Shown one piece after another: positions 34,764 to 47,128 of a stretch of DNA of 64,000 nt. A model generated the notes under the pieces. It ran no database searches, had not been told where the DNA came from, and worked only from the letters and a program-made list of their open reading frames with translations. Location of the stretch: assembly GCA_040954595.2 (NCBI GenBank), contig CM082598.2, forward strand, positions 7,874,001-7,938,000, read 5' to 3'. This stretch comes from Balanoglossus misakiensis (Eukaryota; Hemichordata). The stretch's first letter is position 1. Each line of letters begins with the position of its first letter. Position numbers and translations under genes: made by a program.

Positions 34764-34910
34764 TGGAGGTAGATGCAGTAAACATGGTAACTGTTGATGC
34801 GGGTTTCAGTGGCTGTGTTGTGGTCGTGGTTGTACACACTGAAGTGGTTGCTATGGTCGTAGGTTTCACTATGGCAACCTCTTTTGTATCACCACTGGAC
34901 ACCGATTTTT
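34764..34910 (-). CDS. MED25: MED25 post-VWA linker exon (Thr/Ser-rich)
   Basis: The acceptor is TTGTGTTTCAG and entry phase 1 joins as E-KSVSSGDTKEVAIVKP. It then has a Thr-rich tract and ends TMFTASTS at a GTATGA donor in phase 1, which fits the 32.3-kb exon. If this donor is not used, the frame stays open to a TAA at 34675. Confidence 0.65.
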
Positions 34911-35441
34911 CTGAAACACAAAAATTGAGGATTATACAGTTGATGTGAAATTCTGATGTGGAATCACACAATGTCACTAAACTTGTCTTGAACCTGTACC
35001 AGTGTTTCATCCAGGATGTAACCAAGGAAACTAATTGCCCACCTTCCAACAATTTTCAGGAGGATGTGTAATTAATTGGCCAGGCATTGAAATGATGGGG
35101 AATAATAGGCTGGCTTGTGAAAGTACTGCAACAGAATACACTGCATAACTTGCGACAATAACTTCCATAAGCCTCAGATCGTGTGCAGAGGTCATGAAGT
35201 TCTGTCATATTTAGTATTAGCCAACCAGGAGCGCATAATAATACGTGATGTGTAATAAATATTAATAAATATATTACAACCATTTTATGGAAGTACCAAT
35301 TTAGAGTAATGAAAATCTTAACAAACCACAAAATGATGAATTGGTTGTAAATGACCACATAAACAAGTTATATATTTGACCTGTGAACTTTAGAATCTGG
35401 ATGGTATGATTGCAAATATTTGCATAGCAACAGATACCTAC

Positions 35442-35595
35442 CAGCAAGTTGATAACCTTTGAGAAGTATCATGTGGTGTGGATCAGCCGCATAATCCTTC
35501 ATAGGTACCATCTATACTTCACCATATGCTTTGTCGCTAAGTTTTTGGAGTTCAGGCAGTTTGCGGGGTGATATGATTGAGGAATGGACTCCTCT
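35442..35595 (-). pseudogene. MED25: MED25 VWA-domain C-terminal exon with in-frame TAG
   Basis: The acceptor is CTTTTGACAG and the donor GTAGGT. It reads RGVHSSIISPRKLPELQKL then TAG at 35512-35514, then MVPMKDYAADPHHMILLKGY. Vertebrate MED25 has RGIHFSIVSPRKLP and a DPRHMVLVRG match at the same spacing, so homology is clear on both sides of the stop. The stop lies where glutamine would fit (CAG to TAG). Confidence 0.85.
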
Positions 35596-36054
35596 CTGTC
35601 AAAAGACAACATTTGCTAAGAATCAAAATTTGGCAACCACATGTGAAGTCGTAACTGATGCAACAAAAACAATTCAAAATTCAAAACAAAGAGTTTTTGA
35701 GACTTGAGTTGTTGTCATCTTTTTAAAGACATTCCAAACATTGAGCATTCCTCATTTTTACTGAAAATTGAGTTGCCCTCAGCAAATATACAAGTTCAAT
35801 TTAATAATCTCATACATACTAGAAAATGTTCCCAAAGTGATGCATTTAGATGTAAAACACATGTCAATCAATCAAAGTTAATTATAAAACCAGAATTCAA
35901 GAAAATATAGCTGTTCAATGGGGCTTAGTGGAATTGGTCCGCTCAGTACGCTAGTTTGAAAAGATGTGTTGTTTTTTTCATCTTCCCTTGTTAGATTGAT
36001 ATGACTATTGTTAGTAGGCAGTGTTGTATAAAATGTTTTACATCGCTTACTTAC

Positions 36055-36175
36055 CTCACCCAACATGGCAGTCAATTGTTCTGCAGTCAATCCACTGTAA
36101 TTAATACTATCTTGACTTGGCAAGGGATATGGAGGAGAGTTGCAGATCAATATACAATGTTTCTGTTCTTGTGTG
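36055..36175 (-). CDS. MED25: MED25 VWA-domain exon (ICNSPPY)
   Basis: The acceptor is TTGCATACAG and the donor GTAAGTAAG. It is entered with one base completing a codon and leaves in phase 0. It reads QKHCILICNSPPYPLPSQ and INYSGLTAEQLTAMLGE, a near match to the VCLLICNSPPYLLP..E..TYSG segment of the MED25 VWA domain, which anchors the subunit to Mediator. Open and apparently normal. Confidence 0.92.
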
Positions 36176-37876
36176 CTGTATGCAAAAAGAAGGGAAAACA
36201 ACATTTTATTATTGGCAGTATTGTCAGTCTGTGTTTTTTCTAACCCTTCCACCCCAATTCCCTCTTCAGAGATCTAGTCCATGGGCCAGGACCCGATTTT
36301 TCATGAATTGGTATCAGAAAGATGGACAAAGCCTCATGTGGTTTTTTGGAAAGGCCTATATCTCTAGATTATAAATTGGGGTGATAGCCCTGCCTATCGA
36401 GTAGCTTTCTGCATTTTTTCCCTCAAAAACTAATGTAAGAACATAAAAATTTCCGACCCAAATTTTGGGGGTAGGGGAACTTTAAATTGCTGTATCTCCA
36501 GCAAAACTAAAGCCAGAACAGTCATTTACCACTCAAATTGTGTGTTTAGAACTCTACCAATATAATATATTTTGGTGGTAATTCGTTTTGAATTGAGGTC
36601 AATAGAGGTCAAAAGGTCATGAAATTTGGGTCATTCTGAAAATTTGTAGTATGACTATTTCTTGAACGATTTTTTTGAACTTAAGTCTTTAAATGTCATT
36701 CAGAAGATAAAATACTCTCCCAGAATGTATTTCAAACCAATAGAAAATCTTATTATTCATTTATGACCAGAAAAACACAAATAAGGAGAAACGACAGAAA
36801 GGCATCCAATTTTCCACTCAGATTTAAGGGTAGGGGAAACTTAAGTTCTTGTAACTCCGGCAAAAATAAACCCAGAACAGTCATCTACCACTCAAATTGT
36901 GTGTTTTTTAGAACTCTACCAATATAATATATTTTTGGTGGTAATTCGTTTTGAATTAAGGCCAATAGAGGTCAAAAGGTCATGAAATTTGGGTCATTCT
37001 GAACATTTGTAGTATGACTATTTCTTGAACGATTTTTTTGAACTTATAAGTCTTTAAATGTCATTTAGAAGATACAATACTCTCCCAGAATCTATTTCAA
37101 ACCAATAAAAAACCCTATTATTCAATTACGATCAGAAAAACACAAATACAGAGATACGGAAGAATGGCACAAGACTTCAGACCCTGATATTGGGGTAGGG
37201 GAAACTTAAGTAGTTGTAACTCCGGCAAAAATAAAGCCAGAAAAGTCATCTACCTCTCAAATTGTGTGTTTTTTAGCACTCTAGCGATTGTATATGTATT
37301 TGTTGCAATTTTGTTCTGAATTTAGGTCAAAGAGGTCAAAAGATCACAAGATTTGGGTAATTTCGAAAAATTATGGTACGAACATTTCCCGCATTAATTT
37401 TTTAAACCCAAGTCTTCAAATGTCATTTATGAGATAAAATACTCTACACCATTTTTTTCCCGAACCAATTGAAGATCTTGTTATTCAATTACAATCAGAA
37501 AAAATTAGTAGAGAAACGGGATAATAACAAACAATTTCCCACGGATTTTGGGGTAGGTTTGGCCATCTAACAGGTAAGTATACACCCAACTGATCATGCA
37601 CATATGGTGTTTAGGAGAACGGATGTGCAGATTTGTGAACCTTTGCATGCTGCTCATGTGCACTGTACTTGTATGATGATTCCTAACAATACTACGAGAA
37701 GGGGCCATTATAGCATTGTAGCTCTGATTGTGTATTATTGTTGGATACCATTCTACAGTGTACAGGCACAGCAGATGACAAGCCAAGCAAAGGTTCAAAA
37801 ATCTGCTTATTTTTTTTTCCTCAACACAATATGAGCATGATTTATTTATATTCAGGTCCAGTATAATAAATAAAAA

Positions 37877-38224
37877 ATGGCAAGCCCATCTTCTATTCCA
37901 CACAAGAGGGCTCGACGGGATTGTTTTCTCGACTGTCATGAATCCGACCATAAAGCAAGCCTCGTTACTCTACAAGATCACACCTCCTGGATAACTTTGC
38001 TGAATACAGCTAACATACAAAAATACAAACCAATTCAGGACCTCGCCATTGGTTTGGGCGAAGGTGAAATTCCTCAGGTGCAGTACCATCGGAAATGCCG
38101 AAGTCTCTTTACGATGAAAAAGGCTCTTGAATCTATCCTTTCTAAAGAGCAGTCGTCATCAACTGAGGGAACCAATACACTGGAACGTAAAAAAGAGGTC
38201 GAGCATACAAGGGTGTCGGTGTGA
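37877..38224 (+). pseudogene. Left-arm ORF fragment of the palindrome
   Basis: It starts MASPSSIPHKRARRDCF in a good context and reads SWITLLNTANIQKYKPIQDL, QYHRKCRSLFTMKKAL, ending EHTRVSV. Further pieces of the protein follow in shifted frames up to 38450. It looks like the N-terminus of an invertebrate protein family with a YHRKC motif, common among mobile-element ORFs. I cannot name the family. Confidence 0.55.
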
Positions 38225-38405
38225 TCACATTTGCCTATTTTGCTCCACCACCAAGTACATGAAGGGAAGTAGGACAAGAGCTCCTTTAGTTCGTTGTCAG
38301 CAATTGCGTACGGACAACACATTTAGGGAGGCAGCACCAAGAAAAATGACAGTAAAATTCGTGCACTTCTCAGTTTTGAGTTGGTTGCTGCTGAGGGTCA
38401 CTATC

Positions 38406-39360
38406 TTAGTAAGTGTTATATGGACTATACAAGGCCTGATATTCAAGCAGCGTAAGCAGGATTAGAGCAGATGTGGTGATGATACTTTCATGTGATTGTT
38501 TTTCTGCTGCAAGAAGTTCTTTTCTTACAGCATTGTACTTCAGGTCAACAGTACCTATATCTAGTGATGACGGATATACAAGCACCCTACCATTTACATC
38601 ATTAAAAAAAATCAATGTCCCTTTGAATTCCGTATTTAGCGTATGCTGCAAGTTTTGTTGGTGGAATTGTTAACCTGTTTAACACCAAGTTGGAGCATTT
38701 TGGTAACTAACTTGTTTGATAGATCAGTCAGGGGAACTACCTCAGGGTTTGTGAACAAATCATTTCTGATAAAAGAAAATAACTCTTCTTGAGCAATTTG
38801 CAGGACATCCTCATAACTAGTATCTTGATCATGTTGACTTTCATCAACCTCCATATGACTTGAACCTGCTTGAATATCAGGCCTTGTATAGTCCCTATAA
38901 CACTTTCTATGATAGTGACCCTCAGCAGCAACCAACTCACGACTGAGAAGTGCACGAATTTTACTGTCGTTTTTTCTTGTTGCTGCCTCCCTTAATGTGT
39001 TGTCCGCACGCAATTGCTGACAACGAACTAAAGGAGCTCTTGTCCTACTTCCCTTCATGTACTTGGTGGTGGAGCAAAATAGGCAAATGTGATCACACCG
39101 AGACCCCTGTATGCTCGACCTCTTTTTTACGTTCCAGTGTATTGGTTCCCTCAGTTGATGACGACTGCTCTTTAGAAAGGATAGATTCAAGAGCCTTTTT
39201 CATCGTAAAGAGACTTCGGCATTTCCGATGGTACTGCACCTGAGGAATTTCACCTTCGCCCAAACCAATGGCGAGGTCCTGAATTGGTTTGTATTTTTGT
39301 ATGTTAGCTGTATTCAGCAAAGTTATCCAGGAGGCGTGATCTTGTAGAGTGACGAGGCCA
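38406..39360 (-). pseudogene. Right-arm plus centre ORF of the palindrome
   Basis: From about 39340 downward it repeats the left-arm protein (LLNTANIQKYKPIQDL, QYHRKCRSLF), but the N-terminal ~85 bp are deleted. It then goes further than the left arm: GHYHRKCYRDYTRPDIQAG, QIAQEELFSFIRNDLFTNPE, and after a frameshift in the centre LNTEFKGTLIFFND and GRVLVYPSSLD. The right arm plus centre is therefore the longer original, and the left arm is an inverted partial copy. Function unknown, probably transposon-encoded. Confidence 0.6.
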
Positions 39361-41302
39361 TTTTTTTATTTATTATACTGGACCTGAATATAAATAGATC
39401 ATGCTCATATTGTGTTGAGGAAAAAAAATAAGCAGATTTTTGAACCTTTGCTTGGCTTGTCATCTGCTGTGCCTGTACACTGTAGGATGGTATCCAACAA
39501 TAATACACAATCAGAGCTACAATGCTATAATGGCCCCTTCTCGTAGTATTGTTAGGAATCATCATACAAGTACAGTGCACATGAGCAGCATGCAAAGGTT
39601 CACAAATTTGCACATCCGTTCTCCTAAATACCATATGTGCATGATCAGTTGGGTGTATACTTACCTGTTAGATGGCCAAACCTACCCCAAAATCCGTGGG
39701 AAATTGTTTGTTATTATCCCGTTTCTCTACTAATTTTTTTTCTGATTGTAATTGAATAATAAGGTCTTCAATTGGTCTGAAAAAAAATCGTGTAGAGTAT
39801 TTTATCTCATAAATGACATTTGAAGACTTGGGTTTAAAAAATTAATGCGGGAAATGTTCGTACCATAATTTTTCGAAATTACCCAAATCTTGTGATCTTT
39901 TGACCTCTTTGACCTAATTTCAAAACAAAATTGCAACAAATACATATACAATAGCTAGAGTGCTAAAAAACACACAATTTGAGAGGTAGATGACTTTTCT
40001 GGCTTTATTTTTGCCGGAGTTACAACAACTTAAGTTTCCCCTACCCCAATATCAGGGTCTGAAGTCTTGTGCCATTCTTCCGTATCTCTGTATTTGTGTT
40101 TTTCTGATCGTAATTGAATAATAGGGTTTTTTATTGGTTTGAAATAGATTCTGGGAGAGTATTGTATCTTCTAAATGACATTTAAAGACTTATAAGTTCA
40201 AAAAAATCGTTCAAGAAATAGTCATACTACAAATGTTCAGAATGACCCAAATTTCATGACCTTTTGACCTCTATTGACCTTAATTCAAAACGAATTACCA
40301 CCAAAATATATTATATTGGTAGAGTTCTAAAAAAAACACAATTTGAGTGGTAGATGACTGTTCTGGGTTTATTTTTGCCGGAGTTACAAGAACTTAAGTT
40401 TCCCCTACCCTTAAATCTGAGTGGAAAATTGGATGTCTTTCTGTCGTTTCTCTTTATTTGTGTTTTTCTGGTCATAAATGAATAATAAGGTTTTCTATTG
40501 GTTTGAAATAGATTCTGGGAAAGTATTTTATCTTGTAAATGACATTTGAAGACTTAAGTTAAAAAAAATCGTTCAAGAAATAGTCATACTACAAATTTTC
40601 AGAATGACCCAAATTTCATGACCTTTTGACCTCTATTGACCTCAATTCAAAACGAATTACCACCAAAATATATTATATTGGTAGAGTTCTAAAAAACACA
40701 CAATTTGAGTGGTAAATGACTGTTCTGGCTTTAGTTTTGCTGGAGTTACAGCAATTTAAAGTTCCCCTACCCCCAAAATTTGGGTCGGAAATTTTTATGT
40801 TCTTACATTAGTTTTTGAGGGAAAAAATGCAGAAAGCTACTCGATAGGCAGGGCTATCACCGCAATTTATAATCTAGAGATATAGGCCTTTCCAAAAAAC
40901 CATGTGAGGCTTTGTCCATCTTTCTGATACCAAATTCCTGTCTGGCCCATGGACTAATCCAACCTTATCATAGAAAACAATGCTGTTGGACTGAACCATA
41001 GTGATGATCAGGGTAATGTAACCAGGGTTCCCCAGTCATTTTGTTAGCATTCCTCATGGTATCATCAATGCAGTCATATTAATGGTAAGACAGGTGTTAC
41101 ATGGGGTTCCAAAATCACTTATTCATGCTCCCCAACAATAGCCAAAATACTGTGTTATCCAAATTCTTATTTCCCACCTGTTACAACTTACAAAGTATCT
41201 GTCACAGTCATTTTATGCTCTTTTAGTATTTAGGATCTATTATCGATGATATAATCACCCCTGATCATATATAGACTAGATTGCATGTATAGCTCAACAG
41301 AA

Positions 41303-41457
41303 TAATATTGAAGGTCAGAATGCTTTTGATGAGGAAACAACACACCAACTGCGAGATTATATCTTCTTCAGAAAATACAATCATTTTTATGTTAGTCAAG
41401 ATACATTGCAACTGGTGTATTGTTCTCTCATCAAAAGCATTTTGACCTTCTATATTA
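41303..41457. mobile_element. Small palindromic MITE
   Basis: Inverted ends ATATTGAAGGTCAGAATGC and GCATTTTGACCTTCTATAT with AAAAGCATT/AATGCTTTT continuing inward. About 155 bp, noncoding. Confidence 0.7.
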
Positions 41458-41458
41458 C

Positions 41459-41661
41459 TGTAAAACGGATTATTTTCGTTACAGGAAATTTTTGCGATAT
41501 TTAAAGAGGCAACTGCTATGCGAGGATTAATTTTCATGTTCTTGTATGTCACTGCATCTTTATCTCCGAAAAACATTTTACGCAACTTTTTATTTTCACA
41601 TTTTGTTGGCTCTCGCGTATTTCGCAAAAATTAATTGCTTGCGAAAATAACCCGTTTTACA
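41459..41661. mobile_element. MITE with TGTAAAACGG ends
   Basis: The left TGTAAAACGGATTATTTTCG and the right CGAAAATAACCCGTTTTAC are inverted copies. A related end (TGTAAAACGGGAATTTTC) is at 32356. About 203 bp, noncoding. Confidence 0.75.
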
Positions 41662-42179
41662 CACAGGTGCAAGCTTTCTCTTATTGTGAGTATGGCAGAG
41701 AAAGTTTTTGGCTGCTGTAAAAATTCTCTGACAAAGACAGAAGGATTATGAAACTGAAAATGTTGATAATACAGTGAAACCTGTCAATGCAGACATCTCT
41801 CTAATCAGGACACCTCTCTTTTAAGGAAAGATTGTTCAAGACAAGAGTAATGGTTTGAAGAGAATATTACATGTACATTTCTGTTAAAGGGACAAAGTCT
41901 CTCTCTCGCTGCCCTTTTTAGGTCCCATTGGTAAAGGCCTATATCCCATGCAGGGTTGGCGCTAGACTTTGCAGTTTTTTCGTGCAGTGCGCGCAACGGG
42001 TATAATTTATTTACGTTGTTACAGTAGACAAAACCGGGAGCACACAATGGAGAATGTGGTTCAACAACAGAATATTTAATTAAACAACTAGCCTTCTAAA
42101 ATCAAAAGTCACACAAAAGAAAATGTTCACTGCGTGTTTTTACCCTGCTCGGTCGAGGAGTTACCGAGTCCACAAAAGT

Positions 42180-42300
42180 CCTGGCCGAACTCAGGGCACA
42201 GAAGTCCGTTGCTGACCAAGTCCGTCATTCACAGAAGCCAGTTGCTCACACATAATCCGTTGCTCATGAAGTCGGTTGCTCACAGAATCCAGCCCAGCTA
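42180..42300 (+). repeat. Short degenerate tandem repeat
   Basis: Motifs such as CAGAAGTCCGTTGCT, CAGAAGCCAGTTGCTCAC and AAGTCGGTTGCTCACAGAA recur every 20-25 bp. Confidence 0.6.
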
Positions 42301-43459
42301 GGTAAATTCCTAATTCCCAAGGCGATGTGGAGCTGGAGCTACGACAGCTATGTGCTCCTCCGAGTCAGTGTTGAGAAGTGTGCCTCGTGGTTGTTGTGAG
42401 AAGGCCTTTTATATGGGTGACCATCTGGTTATTTCTAATATTTAAATGAACTAGTTGAAAAGGCAGGGCCTTTTGTTATGCAAAGAAAAGCTACCCCTCT
42501 CTCGACCAAGCAACTAAACAGGGTGTGTCGTAACACCCCCCCCCCCCCTTGGAAAAAGTTTGAATACAATGAAAACTTCAAAAAATACAAAGTTGAATAT
42601 CACAAAGTACATGTAGTAGGGAGTTCAATGCAAAATTTTAAATTCATTTTAGCTTCATTGCAGTATAAACATTTTGAAGTATAATGTGAGAGAAACAAAA
42701 CAAAACAAAAATTTTCAAAATCCGTCAAGTAGTTGAATTATGTCAATTTAAATGTTGCGAAAAAGGGGCTTTTTTGTGAAATTTTGCCGAAAAAATGGGA
42801 AAAAACTGCAAAATCATCATTTTTAGAGATGCCAAATTTCAATTATATTCATTAAAAATCCATTTTTGTGGTTAAATCTACTAGAAAGTTTATTTTCTTC
42901 AAATTTTTGCAATGTTACATGTTCAATTGTGACATCACATTTTAGAAATCCATCTTCAAAGTTCAAAAATACTTCATTGGACTTAGTTTTTACACGCACG
43001 GCACCATGGGAAAATTACAAAATCTGTCGATTTCAAAAGTTTGTATCTCCAAAACTATGTACATAATCCTGATGAAATTTTCTGTGAAAACTGACATGTA
43101 CCTGTTCTCTTAGTTTGTTAAATCATAGATCTATAAGTACTTGTAGTATTACATTTAATCCAGCTTGAAAATCACAAAAAAATCACTTTTGACTGATTAT
43201 GCTATGGATGCTAGATAAGGTTGTTTAATCTCAAGGTTTTGTCAAATTCTCACGGCTATTCAAAAACTTTGTGACAAATATTGTTGAAAGTTGGTAAGCA
43301 TTTAATTACATTATGAGATGTATTAATTCCACTATTAATTTGGCATGAGAATGAGTTATTGATAAATACATGCAGAATAAACATTACAACATATACACAA
43401 TCCGGAAAAGGAACACACTAGTTCAGTACAATATAGTACATTATATTATTCTTAGCGGC
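42301..43459. other. AT-rich stretch downstream of the transposase-like gene
   Basis: It contains a C run at about 42535 and several A-rich motifs (TGCAAAATCATC). No gene is seen. It may include the 3' end of the transposase-like element, but no terminal repeat was identified. Confidence 0.45.
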
Positions 43460-46400
43460 TCAAAAATACTGACGTTTAAACTGTTTGTACATGTTCTCTA
43501 CTTCAGTTACATCTTTGACTGACCAGGCACGAAGCAAGGAGTCTTTTGGTTCTATGTCAATTTCTCTTAAGATAAATTTTGAGTCAATATTCGAAACATC
43601 TGCTCGTGTTGGCCATTTAAATGAATTTGTACCTGTTCGAGACAGAAAGGTTGTTGTGACATTTTGACTTCCATCAGGATTTAAGTTAATATCTTTGATT
43701 TCACCTGCAAACCAACAATTTTCATAAGCTACAGCAATGTACATTCCAGCTTGTAATTGTCTCTGTACACCAAATTTCTGTACTTTCCTTTTTCTTGTTC
43801 TTTTTGATGTCTTTTTGAAGTTTTTCTTGTTAAGTGCCTGTTCAGTCTCAACTTTCTTTTTTCTTAAAGTATCATTTATCTCTTTGACGAAGTCTGGTAA
43901 TTCACTGTTGTTTGCATGCATTATAGTTTTTAAGTTCTCTGTCAGTTGCTTAACAGTGAGTTTTCGTCCACTGTCTTGCCACTTAGACAGCTTTTTATTT
44001 GGTAGACTATCTTTAAGGAGGGTTACTCTGTACATAATTTGGTCTTTAAGGGCCTTTGTTTGTTCGCTTAGTTTCATTTCTTGCAGCTTCCTATCTACCT
44101 CAGGCTCATCTTCCCAAACCCCCCACTTATTTACAATTCTCTGCTCTAACTGGTGTCTTTTCTGCTGTTTTCTCTGTTTCTGCTTTTGTTTTTTTTCCAT
44201 TCTTGATTTCTGTAATTCAAGTCTCTTCTTAATAAGATCTTTACTGTGCATGTATTCTCTTATTTTTCTTTTTGGTGCTTGCTTACGAGCTATCCGCAAA
44301 TATTTCATTTTGATATGTTGTGGCAGCTTATGAAGATAAGCAGAAGTTTTATTTCTGCTGAAACAAATGACACCAGCCTTGGCTACTCTACTCTTTTGTG
44401 GTGCATGTCTAATCTGTCTGTCAAGGTCAGAGAAATCACTTTCTGATCGTATATTGGTCAGTGGTGCACTTTGAACCAGCTCGCACAGAATCTCAGATGA
44501 TTGACTCTCTAGCCCACCAGGGAGTTGGTTACCAAGCTGCCTTTCAATAACAGGTAGCATTGACTTGCAAAATGTTTGCAATGCATCCAATGTTAGCAAA
44601 TCAAAATGCGTGTCTCGTTCTGTTGGAAACAGATTGGAATACAATTCATCTTTAGTGATGGTTGTGTCTGACAAGTAGAAGGTTTCATTCAGTAGGGGTG
44701 TTGCATCTGATGAATTATCAGCTAGGCAAGTTTTCAATTCTAACCAATGAACATTCATGTCATAATAATGTATATCCTTTCTTTCTAACAGTCGCATTAG
44801 AGGACCAGTGATTAGTTTAGATATTATTCCAAGAGCTCTACATTCGGCCATCACAATGGATTCATCCAAAATTGCTTGAACATGACATATCAACTTATTT
44901 GTTGACCCACAACGCCCAGACTTCAAGAAGTCAGAAATATGGTGTCTGTGATGATACACAGCAGCACCTTGATGAAAAGCAACATTGAATCTATTATGTT
45001 CAAATGCTATTAAATACTGATTTTCTTTCACTTCATTCATATATGGGGCAAAATCAGTGTAAACACCTGATTTTTGACAACCAGAGTCAGTGAAGCCTTT
45101 GCTGGTTTGATATAACAGCGCAAAACAGTGTGACTGATTACCAAATGTTGACTTTTCTGTTTTCATCTGACTCCTGTGTTCATTTTCAAAGATTCCACAT
45201 GCTGTGCTCACTGCTGTAGCCATGTTACTTAAAACATGCATACCACATAGAAGATGGTTTACTTTTGTCATTTCCGATTTCTCATCATCACTTAATTTAT
45301 CCCAGTTTTCCTCAATGACTGGTAATAAAGTTTCTCTCAGTTCTTCCAATTTGCTCTTGTATTTTCTATTTACAACATGACGATCACTCATAATGTTTTT
45401 ACTACGAAGGAGGAGTTGTGCATATATAGAAAATTTATCATTATCATCCTCAGCAATGGCTTCACTGAGCTCCTGAAATGTTAGTATTGTAGCATTCATG
45501 TAGTCATCGGCACTGCCACGCAAAAGTTCTTGAAATCCAAGAGATAGCGAGGATTTGTTTGGAAGTGTCACTTGCAGACCAGCATAGTCAATGAATTTCT
45601 TTCTTGTGCCATCACTATGGAGGGTATTGTATTTTTCCTGTTCTAATATTTCTGTAGCAGCTTGGGCCTGTGCAACAACCAGTGCTTCTACCTGCAACAT
45701 TGATGTCAGTGATTTGCTTGGCAATCGTCCAACATCAATGTTCAGGAGATTTTTGATTACAGATTTCACAACTGATGTGCAGTTATCCACTGAAACATTA
45801 TGTGATAGCAGATCATAATAGATCTGGCTTAATGTATCTGTGTATTTTCCATTTTCAAATGTTTTTATCTGATTGTCACTCATCATCTCTGTTACTCTTT
45901 CATGCAGTTCCTGGTTTTCATTTTCCAACTGCCTAACTTGATCCCTGGCTTCTCTTAATTCTATGGACTCTTGTTTATCTGCAGACTGGGCTTTCCTTTT
46001 CCAGTAACTTTTATTCTTTTGCAGATTAGTCTTTTCTTTTACTATTTGATGCAACTTTACTTTCAATTTCTCTGCTTCCTTTGTCATTAAATTCATATAA
46101 CGTACTTGATCATCAATCACTTTCTTGTGTACTTGAATTTGGTGTTCCATCTTTGATATTTTCTCATCTCTTCTTTTTAGTTTCTTTGTTACATTTCTTG
46201 GTGCTAATGATGCCAGTTTTTCTTTGAGTTGTCTGATATCAATGATCTTCTTATTATACTTCAACTTCAGCTTATCTAGTTCTTTCATCTTCTCTAACAC
46301 TTCCAGCTTCTCTGAGCTAATTCTTCCATAGCTTCACCCAACATACTTATTTCTTGGTAACTGTCTATCAGACTGTTTGTCAAATTTCCCATCATCTTGT

Positions 46401-47128
46401 TTATATCTATGTTATCAGTGTCATGTTCACTTTCATGTTCAGTATTGTTACTGGTGTGTGATACACTGGCAGACACCTGATGCTGTGGCAGTTTGTATAG
46501 TTGGTTCACAAAACTCTCAAGTTCACTTTGATGATTATTCATTTTCAGTTTCAAGTATTTATCGTGGAATCTTGTCCACTGTCGAGTAATTGCAGCTGGA
46601 CTAAGTGCTGTTTCTACTTTCAATGACATAAACTGTCTCAGCCATTTCAAGGCATGATCCCAAGGAAGGTGGTGTGTGACAAGAACATTTCTCAATTCCA
46701 GTATATGCTTGATTTGAAGGTTAATAGTGTTGTCCTGGCTATCTGAGAAACTGCAAGTGAGCAAAACCTGCTTGGTGATATTATTCTCACTGAAAAAATC
46801 TGACAACTTCCTCTCTGCCTGGCCTGAAATAATGGTGCTGAGTATTCCGTCTTCATTTCCTTCTCTTTCACCTTTCTCTACTCTCTTCCTAACTTGCCTT
46901 GTTAAATTACTTATTTTTGCTGGCAAAATGATGTCAGGATCAAACAGTTTAATGATGTGAGGTAAAGCCTGTTGAATATTAATTCAGGTTGCCTGCAGCC
47001 CATCGTGTAAACTTAGATACAGGTTGTAGGTCAGTGGAACCTCACAATTAATATCAGCTAAAGTCTTCTGTCCTGTCACTAAGCTGTCGAGATTGTCCCT
47101 TATCTTAAGTAGTACTGTTTCCATATTT
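43460..47128 (-). pseudogene. Transposase-like protein with coiled coil and Tudor-like C-terminus (one TGA, one frameshift)
   Basis: A large terminal exon begins after TTTTTCCCCCATTAG at 47128 and can be read for about 1,220 codons to TGA. An in-frame TGA lies at 46984-46986, where related copies have Gly, and a frameshift lies near 46298. The uninterrupted 3' part alone is 946 codons. In that part: coiled coil at residues ~1-145; a conserved core with TLHSDGTRKK (Asp230), MSDRHVVNRK (Asp306) and LLCGMHVLSN (C352-x2-H355); a very basic Lys/Gln helix at ~685-725; and a C-terminal Tudor/SH3-like fold (AGMYIAVAYENCWFAGEI, FKWPTRADV). The D..D..C(2)H order matches eukaryotic DDE/D transposases, but I cannot name the superfamily. 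It lies inside a MED25 intron on the same strand. Confidence 0.65.

Larger units (their letters stand above)
36278..40953. mobile_element. 4.7-kb palindromic transposon-like element with ~2.1-kb arms
   Basis: The arms 36278-38450 and 38866-40953 are near-identical inverted copies with a ~415-bp single-copy centre. The ends are GTCCATGGGCCAG, each flanked by TA, consistent with a TA target duplication. Each arm has three ~360-bp subterminal repeats (phrases TAACTCCGGCAAAAATAA and GGTCAAAAGGTCATG). The arms carry the same coding fragment in opposite orientations. The element sits inside an older MITE-like repeat (CTAACCCTTCCACCCC at 36240, GGACTGAACCATAG at about 40990). Confidence 0.85.

Noticed and set aside
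20689-35514. Reassignment of TAA/TAG to glutamine, suggested by five such codons in MED25
   Set aside because: The 946-codon ORF at 43460-46300 uses no internal TAA/TAG, other genes here end normally at TAA, and no animal is known with this nuclear code. Decay or error is simpler.
43737-44333. 198-codon plus-strand ORF rich in Cys and Phe
   Set aside because: Antisense shadow of the Lys-rich region of the transposase-like gene.
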